A stretch of 64,000 nt of DNA, from NCBI GenBank assembly GCA_902806565.1, contig CADCXA010000051.1, forward strand, positions 372,001 to 436,000. Direction: 5' to 3'. This document shows positions 12,889 through 23,295 of the stretch, in pieces. Below the pieces are notes generated by a model. That model had not been told where the DNA came from and did not search any database. It saw only the letters and a list, made by a program, of their open reading frames with translations. Each line of letters opens with the position of its first letter. Positions within the stretch are counted from its first letter, which is position 1. This stretch comes from Hypoxylon rubiginosum. Taxonomy: Eukaryota; Ascomycota; Sordariomycetes; Xylariales; Hypoxylaceae. The position numbers were made by a program, and so were the translations under genes.

Positions 12889-14773
12889 ATGTCGGGCTTT
12901 GAAATTGTCGGTGTCGTGCTTGGTAGCATCCCGCTACTAATTTCCGCTCTGGAGCACTATGGAAGTGTGCTGCAGACCCTCCGCAGGTGGCGGTCAGCTG
13001 CTCAGGAGATCCAGAGCCTTAAGAGGAAACTTGGAACACAACAGGCTATCTTCACCAACACCTGTGAGCACTTGTTGAGCGGGATAGTACCTGCTAGACA
13101 CATGGAGGTAATGATTGCAGAACCATTTGGGCTGCTATGGCAAGATCCCGGTATCAGGTGCAAACTGGAGATGAGACTCGACCACGTGATTGAACCTTTT
13201 GGGGACACTGTCACATCTATGGTTGAAGCAGTCGAAAAATTCAAGAATCGTTTAGACCTTGACGAGCATGGCGAGGTGGGTTGACTCAATCCATGGCCTT
13301 TAAACAGCTAATGTTGCTTACACGTGCGTAAAGGTCAAATGGGTCGAGGCGAAGGCAATAATACGTGAGCTGAAACGCGCTACGTTCACCATCAACAGGT
13401 CGCACTACAACGATCTTCTCGATATCCTAGTGAGCGGAAACCAAGACCTTAAGACTCTTGCGAAGCAGAGTCTGCAGCTCGAGCCCGAAAGAAAAGCTAG
13501 GTACCAAGGGAGACTTCTAGCACAACTTCGCGATATCTCCAAAAGCGCATATACTGCAGTATCGAATAATTTTCAGTGTAGCTGCTTCACGGATCACAGC
13601 GTCAGCTTAGAAATGGCCATGCCAAGTCTAACAAGTACCGATAAAGATAAGCAGGTACTACAGAATGCAGTATTTCGATGTCTCTTCTCGTATCTTTTGG
13701 ACAAACAGGATACAGGAGCAGATGTGAGGCGCTGGGGAAAGGTGTTATTAAAGCTGGACAACCCGCAGAAGTCAATGGAACTTCCCGAAGCTTTGCAATA
13801 CCAATCGCAGCATGACGAGAGAATGCTGAAAATATCGGATAAATTACGAGGAGGTTTCAAAAGTGTCAAATTTGCCATACAATCAACCATTAGTGGTAAT
13901 ACTGACGTTCAACCTTCCACTATCATCCAGTCTCAGTCAAATTACAGTCCGATAATGATACAGGCAGGTACAGTGCTAAGCGCTACAGCTACAGCGTCAA
14001 ATGATACGAGCGCCCTACCTAATATGGTTAACATTTGCCATATCATTAGAAAACAGGGTAAATCACCTTCTGTTCTTTGCTATGGCTATATTGCAGACCA
14101 GAATGCAAAGACAACTTCAAGGTTCGGGGTATATCCTCCAGAGGCTCATGATGATTACGAAAGCGCAACATTGTTGTCGATGAAATATGTCCTCGAGGAT
14201 AAAGAGTCAAGGTTCCCTCGAATATCCTATCGTCAGAGAATGAAGCTTGCCGTCGACATCTCATCAAGTCTACTACAGTTCAATGGGACACCTTGGTTTC
14301 CAGATATCTTGACCAGCGATGATATCTTCTTCATGGTTCAAGATAAAGTTCCGATTTATGATAGAGCTTTCGTGGCACGAGGCTCCCCTTTTATGGCCAT
14401 TCACCAAGCCATACACAATCCTATAATTCAGTCACATAGCACTGTTTCGAGGCAGTCACTCTTTGCACTAGGGACTATCCTAGTCGAGCTTCTGCTACTC
14501 AGGACACTAAACCACGTGTGGACACCGGAGTGTAGCGGATCGATATCACATGCGATGACCGCCGATCAAATTAAGGATTGGGAAGCCACCAAGGGTATCT
14601 TGAATCAGGTCGAAGTCGTTGGGGGTTCCAACTATTATTCGGCTGTGCGACGCTTTCTGTTTTACGACTTCACGCACGTGAGCAGTTCGCAAAACGAGGA
14701 GGTCTTGTATGAGGAGATTTATGGGAAGGCGATTGCTCTCCTAGTAGAAGATCGTAGCTTGTCTCAGTTTTGA
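12889..14773 (+). CDS. DUF7580-like fungal protein (two exons)
   Basis: Exons 12889-13275 and 13334-14773 give 608 residues. The 58-nt intron starts GTGGGT, has a GCTAATG branch-like site and ends TAAAG. Joining in phase 0 gives E-VKWVEAKAI, removing an in-frame stop. The N-terminus (SGFEIVGVVLGSIPLLISAL) is a hydrophobic glycine-bearing helix followed by amphipathic helices. That is typical of fungal proteins with a C-terminal DUF7580 domain and loosely like HeLo-type N-termini. The C-terminal half has features seen in that domain: R-M-K-L-A-V-D-I-S-S-S-L-L, a T-P-W-F motif about 20 residues on, and LFALGTILVELL near the end. The last looks like a degenerate kinase C-lobe, but no catalytic HRD/DFG is seen. 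Function is unknown; some relatives adjoin HET/NLR loci. It lies about 350 bp from the A/T block without premature stops. Confidence 0.8.
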
Positions 14774-15850
14774 ATGGATACAAGTACGGGCTAGTTCTGC
14801 ATATATTAATATTGTAATCTTTGCTAGCGAATAAGGCATAGGATCATATGTAACACTCCAGAAGATAATGCTTAACCTGTATTCTTCTCACCCTAGACAA
14901 CTGCTTTGTCATATTCCCATTTAGCATTCCAAAGCCTATATAATACCAAGAATTACAGCCAGGGTGACGAAAAAGATGTCTTGAGAAATCAATGCGTTCT
15001 GTAGGCCCGTACTATTAATGCATGATGACCACATAATGACAAAGGCAAGTGAGACCGCCAGGGGCTCAAAATAACTCTCCATGTTTGAAAAATTCAGTTA
15101 GGTACCTAACTTACTGTGTTCAAGTTGACAAGTGAATGTTTATAAAGGCCTCCTTTGTTACCTCATACACTTCCTTTCTTTGTGAACATGATTAGCCCTT
15201 CGCCCATCGGACGACTCTTTTGTATTATACTGCACTCATAGTTCTGTACTATTCAATACTATCAATACTAACCTATCCTCAAGGGATAACTTATGGGTTC
15301 CTATAATACGACAGGCCGATTAGAATCCTAACCTCTACTACAACAACACTTGTCTGAGCGCTGAAAGGCAACGCATTTACGCTACATCCACAAACCCACA
15401 ACCCCCCTACTACAAGGATGTCTGGAATCCATACTCCCAGAGGGCAAAGCTAAGCCCGCGAGACACAGAAGTCTTAGAATAAATACAGAATTATAATATG
15501 ACACCCCAAATACCAGAAGATAGTTTCCGAACCAGGTATATAGCTTGCCACATCTTATGCCTTTATAGGAGGCGTAGGTTACTATTTCATCATAAACCCC
15601 TATGACGTTAAAACACTATTGATCACAGTTAACACTATAAATCATGCTGATAATTATTAATCAACCAATGATTACTTATGTAAGTAAGCAAATTGAAAGT
15701 TTACTAAACGGGGGAACGTTCCCATATGATGCACAGTAGCATAAATATAGAGGCTTCCCACCTGAAATTTTACGGGCAGTCTCATAATCAGGCAACCAAG
15801 CTACTTGCTCAACCTTGACTATTAGATCTAACACGTATTCTAAAACAAAA
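14774..15850. other. Intergenic region
   Basis: No convincing open reading frame or RNA gene. It holds a perfect 14-bp palindrome GTTAGGTACCTAAC at 15097-15110. Close to the downstream gene are a GGGAACGTTCCC palindrome (15712-15723) and an ATAAATATA stretch (15741-15749). Confidence 0.5.
15712..15723. promoter_or_regulatory. Palindrome resembling a heat-shock element
   Basis: GGGAACGTTCCC is a perfect inverted repeat about 130 bp upstream of the next ATG. Its core fits nGAAnnTTCn, the two-unit consensus bound by heat-shock factor. A TATA-like ATAAATATA follows 18 bp later. Only two units are present, so binding is conjectural. Confidence 0.35.
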
Positions 15851-17152
15851 ATGGCAACGCATCAAAACGGCTTTGATCAAGCTTCCTCCTATAGGGAGAA
15901 GTTGAGGCATATTCAAGATTTGACACCTATCGACGAGCCACTCATCTCATGGGACGGCCATCGTGGAAGATCAGTACGCGAGTACTTGACGCCACCTATT
16001 GAGCCATACGGAGTAGATGTTGCAGAATGGCAAAATGCCCTTTCGGGTAGAAAAGAAGCGCCACATTGCCGAACCACTCCACAAGTGCCACCAATTCGCC
16101 ATGACGCACCCACTATGGTCTTGATCTTCTATCCCCGCCCAGACCAAAATGATGCAAGACCTATACATCAAAGCGCCTCTTACCTGAAGAGAGTTGAACG
16201 CATAGCTGCGATGGGAGAGCAGACGATCCTTTACGTCCCGCCCGAGCTCACGGAAACAATCCGCGCCATGAGACCAGACCCCCATTGGTACATAGTTGAC
16301 TCCTATGCCACTGTTTGGGACATACCGACAAACAACTACCAGAGGGACAACTTCGCAAATAAGCAGCCGAGGCTTTTCCAGGAGTTCGACGGCTATACGG
16401 ATGCCGATGGTGAGCTGAAGCCCGTAGAAAGATACAACCGCGCCCATCACAGTGCCGTATGTAACGCAAAGGCATTCATCATGTACGACGCAGTCATGCG
16501 CAATCCTTTCGGTTCCGACCGGTGGATGTACGTAGACGCGGGATTCCTCTTCGACGACGGTCCCAAAGACTCCGACGGCATGATTTGGGGCGACCTCATC
16601 AAGAGCGGTCTCGACTCGGCAAAGATCGATCGTGCCATCGGTGTCTCATGCGACACAGGGGTGGTCATGGGTCAGTATTCGCACCGAGACGGCTGCCCGG
16701 ATATCGACGACGAATGCTGGAGCAACCCTAGACGTGCCTGGCGCACCCGCCAGTTCATTGCTAATGTGTATGTGGGCAACTCGCTCGGTATGCTAAACTA
16801 CAGCGCGCGCTTCATGCAGACGGTAGATGACATGGATGCTAACGGCATGTACACCGGGCGGGAGGAACTCGTCGTAGCCTTTGTCGCCCTTCGATACCCC
16901 AACTCCGTTTTCTCCATCCCGTGGTTTCCCCTCCCGATCCAGCTTGATTACCGTTGGCAGTTCCCCGGCAAGATGGTGTTTTCTCGCGTTGGTGGCCCCG
17001 AGTCGGTACCCCCTATTGTGGACCCAATCGCTTCATTGTACGTTCGCGGCTATGTATCGAGTCGACCAACCCTACCTGCAGGGGGGATTTATGTTACGAC
17101 TCCTTATGATTACGATGAATGGGAAATCCGTCATGGGCTAACACCTAAATAA
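15851..17152 (+). CDS. HtrL/YibB-like protein (putative glycosyltransferase fold)
   Basis: An intronless 433-residue protein. I chose the ATG at 15851 (context AAAATGGC) because no in-frame ATG exists upstream. Residues about 88-235 carry the pattern of the HtrL/YibB family, best known from bacterial surface-polysaccharide loci: a first strand TMVLIFYPRP, a later Y-N-R-A-H-H-S followed by N-A-K-A-F, then NPFGSDRWMYVDAGFLFDD (about 218-236). This matches the family's N-K-x(n)-NPF-x-S-D-x-x-x-W-x-D-A-G block, whose aspartates are likely metal or sugar-nucleotide ligands. No signal peptide or membrane helix is visible, suggesting a cytosolic or Golgi-associated role. Substrate is unknown. Codon use matches the neighbours, so any transfer from bacteria would be old. 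Confidence 0.7.
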   Translation: MATHQNGFDQASSYREKLRHIQDLTPIDEPLISWDGHRGRSVREYLTPPIEPYGVDVAEWQNALSGRKEAPHCRTTPQVPPIRHDAPTMVLIFYPRPDQNDARPIHQSASYLKRVERIAAMGEQTILYVPPELTETIRAMRPDPHWYIVDSYATVWDIPTNNYQRDNFANKQPRLFQEFDGYTDADGELKPVERYNRAHHSAVCNAKAFIMYDAVMRNPFGSDRWMYVDAGFLFDDGPKDSDGMIWGDLIKSGLDSAKIDRAIGVSCDTGVVMGQYSHRDGCPDIDDECWSNPRRAWRTRQFIANVYVGNSLGMLNYSARFMQTVDDMDANGMYTGREELVVAFVALRYPNSVFSIPWFPLPIQLDYRWQFPGKMVFSRVGGPESVPPIVDPIASLYVRGYVSSRPTLPAGGIYVTTPYDYDEWEIRHGLTPK

Positions 17153-19706
17153 CTAACCTAACATTCTAATTGAGATTAACATTCTAGATTAGTTGAAATT
17201 GAAAATTAATTATTAATCTTATACGAGTCGCATGTGCATAGGAGTGCCATTGTTAAATCCTAAGTTAGTCGGACTTCTGGAGGCTGTTGTGCCATTTTGT
17301 TTTCTAGGTACCTACCATAGCGGCGGAGGGTGGTTCAAAGAAACGGTTATTTTTTAAAAGTCGTTTCTTTATATAACAACTGTTGCATTAGAGAACAATT
17401 GCTTTGCCATCTTTTTCAAATAATCTTAGTTGAATTAAGTACATAGTGGTTGCTGGTAGGCAAATAACGTGAAATATGGCTACTCCTATAATACTAGAAC
17501 TGATCTTCATGAAACAGTGAAGAATGCTGTCAATGTCCCCAGTATTCTTTCTCTCGGGCTGCAAGAAAGATACTACGACTCTAGCGCCGGAAATCGCGGG
17601 AAAAACGTGTGATAAACTGCGTAAATTCCTGTTTGCAGGGCACGATACTAGTAGGTAGTATCATATTCTCTTGGGTGTTTTGTAGGCTCTCTGGAACCCC
17701 TACCTGCTGCACATCCCAAGCTGAACAGACTACTTGGTTTATAACTGACAAAGAGGTTCCTAAGATACTAGGAATGGTTAGTACAAGGTAACAGAAGTGC
17801 TGTACACGGCGAGTATCCTAAGATAACAGATGGCCATCTTTATGTAGGAGTTGTGAAGCTAAAGGACGCATATCTTACGGCTAGGAGATAGGTACTGTAG
17901 GTACCTAAGAGCTTACCTTTAAGGTGCGCTTCAAGGATAATGGATGGTTGATCCGTTGAGGGTATGCCGCCGTCCATACCAACCTAGGTGCATATATGCA
18001 TGAGGAGGATGCAGACGTCCTGTGCTGCAGATCTCCGAGACAAACTCGATCAAATCTTCCGCACTGGATATTCTAATTGGGATGCAATGTGAATTTCAAG
18101 CTCCACCTTCCTGACATCATCAACATTGGCTATCGCTAAATGAGTCCGAATCAATGTTGCCGGTGATTGTCGTCACGAGTCCCGAACGCTAGTATTTTAC
18201 CCCTATTTACGCCACCCTGCATAATAAATATCCTTGGCATTTCCCCTTCCACAAAATTATGCTCATACAGACTACAGGATATACCTAGATCTAGCTCAAC
18301 ATATTGAAGGTGGGTGTGCTTTGATCCATTAATGAAATGCCCCATGTCAATGGAATGCTTGGTATATCTTTTCGAGTAGTGAACCCTTAGGCATGAAAGG
18401 TCTGTCTTGGCTACTTGAATTCAAGAAGGCAGCCTTAAAACTAGCGTTCTATGTCTACTATGGATCTCATATAGCCATGCTATATAGACACTCCCATAGT
18501 CTCACAAATTACTTCTTTCCCTGAAATCGAGAATCTAGAGATTTAGAATCCGACGTACATATCGTTAATGAACCTACCTCGACTGTGCGTTAGTTAGCAA
18601 AGTGAACTAAGCAATCTAACCACCTGGGTTTGCGTTGGATAATATTATCAAAAGCCTCGATATCATATCGGACTAGTCGCAAGCCGGGGAGCTACATATG
18701 CCCTGTTAACCGAGTTGCAATTCGGCGCTCCAAATGGATGGGCGTTCCTCGGGTGATCTCCCGATAACGATCAATTGGATTGTGCAGGGCTATTGTTATG
18801 TTACTCAGGAGGAAGATAAGCGAGCAAGAGCCGAGCAAGCATACGATAGAAAATGATCGCCGATATTTGCAGTAGCAGGTCGCCGACGGAGGGTACTATA
18901 TCATATCCTACCGTAGCCTGCTGAGAAATAATATTATGCTGTGCACCCAACCATGTCCATATTCGGTGACCGGCGTGGCTCTTCCTTCAGCTTCTTTGCT
19001 TATTTGGGTAGTTGACCGCTGATTTCTAATTCCTGAACCCCGCTCTTTCAGCTGGTTTCGCTTGACGCCCGTACTCTGCAGGTTATCCGGGGATGTTTGT
19101 TTATTTCTTCATCGTATTGTGTCGGTGACTGAAGCACATCAAGAAGAAGTGAGACTTCAGATATTTGATCAGTAGGATGGTGTGCCCTACGTTATGTATG
19201 AGTCTGGAGTGTACAAAGATAGCATAACTTAGTCTTCAGAAGTACCTAATTTCAAAAAGCATCCTCTCTTAACTTGATATCAGGTGCCTACCCGGGTACC
19301 TATCTAAGGGTACCCAGGGACCTGAGGTATTATTGCTGCTTAGTGGCGATCAGGGGATTTTGGGAAAACAATAGAGGCTTACATGTGAAATTTCACCGCC
19401 TCCCTCTGGAAGTCTCGAATTTCGTTGACCTGTTCTTAGTGTCATGAACAACTGAAGTTGTTTATACTTCATCCAATAGACACGTCTTAGTATGATGGGC
19501 CATTCTCTAATCAGGTAACTTCTAGGCCCAAGAATAGGTGTTCTGGGGGATTTAGCTAATACCACTCGCAGCCAGCCTTTTAGACACGAGACCTTTCACC
19601 GTCTAAACGCGAGAAGCATCTTCATCGTTCGACTACGCTCCCGAATAACTTGGCGTCTCTCCGAGTGCGATATCCGCCGAATCTTGAAGATATCTCATCT
19701 GGAATT
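17153..19706. other. 2.5-kb intergenic region
   Basis: The longest stretch of normal composition without a recognisable gene. Open frames are short (under 70 codons), lack family resemblance and have poor start contexts. Two exact copies of TAGGTACCTA occur at 17305-17314 and 17898-17907, and a run of CCCGGGTACC/GGGTACCC-like short palindromes lies near 19,290-19,320. No tRNA or transposon ends were seen. Confidence 0.5.
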
Positions 19707-20129
19707 ATGGCTAAAGAGAACGACATTATTGCTATAATCGTCGTGGTCTATGTGGCACTTGGGATATTTCTGTTTATTTGTTTCCGTCGGTGTGTCAGAA
19801 TTGCGGCTCCCCCGGGAACTGATTCTGAGACTGGACGTTCGGACAGCAAACATAGCAGCATTAGTGTCACGCCTCCTAGGGTTCCTCCAAGTCCTGGTCA
19901 ACCAAGAAGCTTTAGAGTACCCCGAGAAGTTGCCCAAAGAGGTATTATAAGCCCTCGCGGTGGTGGTCTGGGAGTCATTCGAGGGGCTCGGAGAGGTAGT
20001 AACTTCAGGGTTCCTCGGAGCACTGGTCAACAGGGTGGTTCCACGAACCCCCCCGATAATAGTCGGGATGGTCGCATTAGAGTTCCGCGAGACGCGGCTC
20101 ATGGAGGTGGCTTCAGAGTTCCTCGTTAA
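19707..20129 (+). CDS. Small single-pass membrane protein with FRVPR repeats
   Basis: The first in-frame ATG (19707) gives 140 residues. A short acidic start MAKEND is followed by one hydrophobic segment, IIAIIVVVYVALGIFLFICF (about residues 7-26), then Arg residues. This predicts one membrane span with a cytosolic basic tail by the positive-inside rule. The tail is rich in Pro, Arg, Gly and Ser and repeats the motif (F/I)RVPR four times, at SFRVPRE, NFRVPRS, RIRVPRD and the very C-terminus GFRVPR. Cys lies next to the span (C-F-R-R-C-V), a possible palmitoylation site. No known domain was recognised. Expression is unproven, but the hydrophobic span plus the in-frame repeat argues for a real gene. 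Confidence 0.55.
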   Translation: MAKENDIIAIIVVVYVALGIFLFICFRRCVRIAAPPGTDSETGRSDSKHSSISVTPPRVPPSPGQPRSFRVPREVAQRGIISPRGGGLGVIRGARRGSNFRVPRSTGQQGGSTNPPDNSRDGRIRVPRDAAHGGGFRVPR

Positions 20130-20355
20130 CCACAGGTGCAATAAGAAGAGTCATTCGTGACAGACTAAATTCTGTTGTTCCTAATTGATTATTTTGATGG
20201 AATTTTATTTTCGCGATGTGTGTCAGATGCAGCCATCTCTTCACCTCGGGGATCATGCTTGAAAGCTCTGACCATGTATGTTGAATACATGGACGTCCCG
20301 ATCTTTCTAATCAGGTGGTTCTTGTTGCCCCTTTCCCGCTTTAGAGCCACCTTAA

Positions 20356-22621
20356 TCATGTGAACTGCACGAACTCTGGCTGGAACCGTTTCTCACTATA
20401 CACACCCCACCAGTCCGTGTTCTTGTATACACCACAAAACGACAAACTAGCAGACTCCAAGGTCATCTCAATGTCAAACTTGGCGACATACAAGCGTATG
20501 CCTTGATGTTCTGTAATGGGGACATGTAGGCCCTGAAGATCCATTCTGAAGTGGGCACACTCACGAACACCTGAAGCATGCTGTTAGTTGAGACTTTGGA
20601 CGATGGTCATGGGCTCTACCTTTATCGTCAGGATACTTTGGCCCGGTGCCATTATCTGTGTCCCGCTCCTCACAGCTATAGATGTAGATGTCCACACCTT
20701 TAATCGATCCCAAGTCGATTTCTTGTTCCTTTTGGTAGGAGAAAGATTTAGGAGTACTGTCCTGAATTCTCTCCCCCTTATATTTCTCGTTAGAGTGCAC
20801 TCAACTGAACAATGGGTCACAGGCTGATCCTACCTCCTTGACAAACCACTGCATGCGCTCTACTAAATCTTCGCCGTTGTAGCTCTCCCTGCACTCATTT
20901 AATTACTATTGAACATGCTGTAGTATGGAACGTGTAAGCTTACCTTCGCGACACAGGATCCTCGCCCTGTCTGAATGGCTGCAGAGCCTTGGTTCCATAG
21001 GACTTCCCGGCTATCCTTGATATAACTTGGACTTTGATTTTTCCGCCGTGCTCTCTGCCATGTCGAGTAAGACCAGCCATCAGAGCTCCGCGGACAACAG
21101 CTGTCTCGCTGTTAACTCATTAGATAAGAACCTCAAAACGTCTGGTCTTGTAACTTGCCTATTTTCGATACACCGGACTGGGATCGACTGGGACTTCACA
21201 GATTCCACTCGCTCGAGCCGATTCTTCAGATACGAATTTTGACCGAACCCCCCGGCAAGAAGAACAGCCTTCACTCGCCCAGGGGTGTTGTCGATCTGAT
21301 TCTTGACGAGATCCTGGACCTTCGTAATAACTTTGTCAAAGACATGTTTTTTAAGCTCCTTGCCTGAGAAGTTGAGAGAGCCTCCGGTGATGCCATGGCT
21401 CGGGCTATCAGACAATGCGGGCATCATTATTGAGTATGTTTCATTGTCATCCGCGGTGAATTGTATTTTGATGCTTCGTTCGAATTCATTGACAGCATGC
21501 TTCAGACACCCTTGATCCCAGTTGCCATGATAGTTTTCCATCTTGCGTTCGAGGTAGTTTGCGAATATCCTGTTAAGGAAACTACTACCGCAAAGTCCCC
21601 CCGAACCCTTTCCGGCTCCATCGAGACTAATAGGGTTGAGGTGGCGGATCGTGTAAGACGTGAGATCTACCGTACTACAGAGAGGGTACTCGTTAGAGCA
21701 TACAACACATCGGATGGATTTGCAGCAATTACTCACCCACCGCCAGCATCGCAGATGATGAATGTATCATCCACCTTGAGGCCTATTTTATGCTCTCTAC
21801 TAAGAGCATAGATGGCAGCAGCTTCGGGCTCCGAAACAATTTGCAGCTTACTCCCTTGTCCCATACCGGCTCTCTCTGCGCAGGAACGAGTTCGTTCTTG
21901 TTCCTTATGGTCCCATATCGCCGGAACCGTGATGATATACTCTCTAGGGATTTCATTGACGCTTCGATCAAGCTCCCTAAAGTGTTCATCGACGCGCTTT
22001 TTAAGGCTCGCAAGATAATCGACAACAAGCTTTTCCGCTTCTTCTCCCTTGACGGGGTCGAGGGCCGTGGTACTTGGGTATTTCCTATTCAGCTCGGACT
22101 CAGCAGCACGACGCTCCTCATACTCTGGACAAAGACCCAATTTGAACCACTCATGAACCTTTTTACCGCGTTGCTGCTCTGCGCGGGCCTTGAAGCCCCA
22201 ATGGAATGGGCCGGTCATACCGCCGTTATCATAATATAGGATACTTGAAATCAAAGTCAGTCAAATCACATGCAGAGGTAGATAAGACAATTAATTGGCT
22301 CTCGGTTACCTTGGGACTTTGCCATTACTAGGAGTCCCTGGTCCCCACTGTGTCAAGACCCTTTGCACGTCGGGCTAAAGTTTGCGAAGGGCATATTAGT
22401 TGATAGAAACGCATTTGGAGATTACTTGACGACGTACTTCCTTCGTATTTGCGTACGCGATTCCCGAAAAGGTTGTACCTATTATAAACACAATATTAAA
22501 ACATATTTAGTTTCAATTGTTCTATAGTCACCATACCGAAGTCGACTGCGACAATTATTTTCAATTCTTTGTCTCTCCTCGAAGAAGAATTAATCGAGGC
22601 CGATGGAGTGCGGAACGACAT
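20356..22621 (-). CDS. Fungal Hsp70-like ATPase (nine exons)
   Basis: Exons on the minus strand: 22537-22621, 22426-22478, 22310-22374, 21737-22243, 21174-21674, 20944-21108, 20834-20888, 20620-20776, 20356-20570. They total 600 codons with every phase closing. Splicing restores the Hsp70/actin-fold ATP site: phosphate-1 loop VAVDFGTTFSG (residues 24-34), K-V-P-S-I-L-Y-Y, S-E-P-E-A-A-A, phosphate-2 loop D-A-G-G-G-T (233-238) and adenosine loop LLAGGFGQNSYL. The C-terminal third (R-G-A-L-M-A-G-L, then FDIEMT) is short and unlike a canonical DnaK substrate-binding domain, as usual in the expanded fungal Hsp70-like families. It is probably a cytosolic nucleotide-dependent switch or chaperone; clients are unknown. 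Introns 3 and 7 end in AAG. Intron 5 (GTGTAT donor) and the exact end of intron 7 are the least certain. Confidence 0.85.
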
Positions 22622-23295
22622 TATAGATTGATATTTCGTAACTAATGATGTAAAATATCTGACTTCCTTACGTACTGTTGTCTAGAATGGGTGGGGATCT
22701 CTACTCCTCACCTCCTCTCCAGGTAACTTATAAGATGAGCATGAGCATGAGGCTCTGCAACTAGGTGCGTTTTCTTCATTGGTACCTTATCGATGTTACG
22801 CATTCGGGATGGCTTGGGAGCTGAAACCCCCTTGTTCGGCGATGAAATGACCAGTAAGGAACCGGCGAGACAGCCTCATATGCATTAATACGTCTCATTG
22901 ACCGAGTAAGACGAGCTCGGATTGCCTAGAATTAGATCGCTCGTTGCACGACATAAACTATTGCCCGATCCTATTGTATTGATATGCCGAATGATACGCC
23001 GACACATCGCCGCTCTAATTAATGTCTCGCTAAGCTTACCATTGGTTAGATACAGGAGGTCGGCTGAGATGCTGAAATGCTGACACAAACCTCCTTTACT
23101 TTCCCCCTCTCGGGCGCAGTGGCAAGCCTCTTGCTTATCTTGGATATGCACCTTTGCGAGTCAATTTCGGGTCCGCGGCTTCCTACATTTATCTTGACCC
23201 CTTGAATTCCTAACGTTATTTATGACATAGCCTACGATCTTCGCATGAATTCCATGAATTAATCACTCGCTATCCACCTCCAAGACCCATACATC
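22622..23295. promoter_or_regulatory. Divergent promoter region
   Basis: A 674-bp gap lies between the start codons of the Hsp70-like gene (minus) and the unknown coiled-coil gene (plus), so both promoters must lie here. No TATA box, CRE or heat-shock palindrome is obvious. An open frame on the minus strand (22885-23151) shows no family features. Confidence 0.35.

Noticed and set aside
18151..18345. 64-codon minus-strand frame
   Set aside because: No family features, no neighbouring splice-compatible exons and an ordinary length for chance.
20561..20800. Hsp70-like exon 8 reading on to C-F-R-C-S and a stop
   Set aside because: A GTAGAG donor at 20619 and a CTAACAGCATGCTTCAG acceptor join in phase to a further exon with the family-typical end.
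22885..23151. 88-codon minus-strand frame between the Hsp70-like and coiled-coil genes
   Set aside because: Lies in the divergent promoter region and shows no domain or composition typical of the neighbours.
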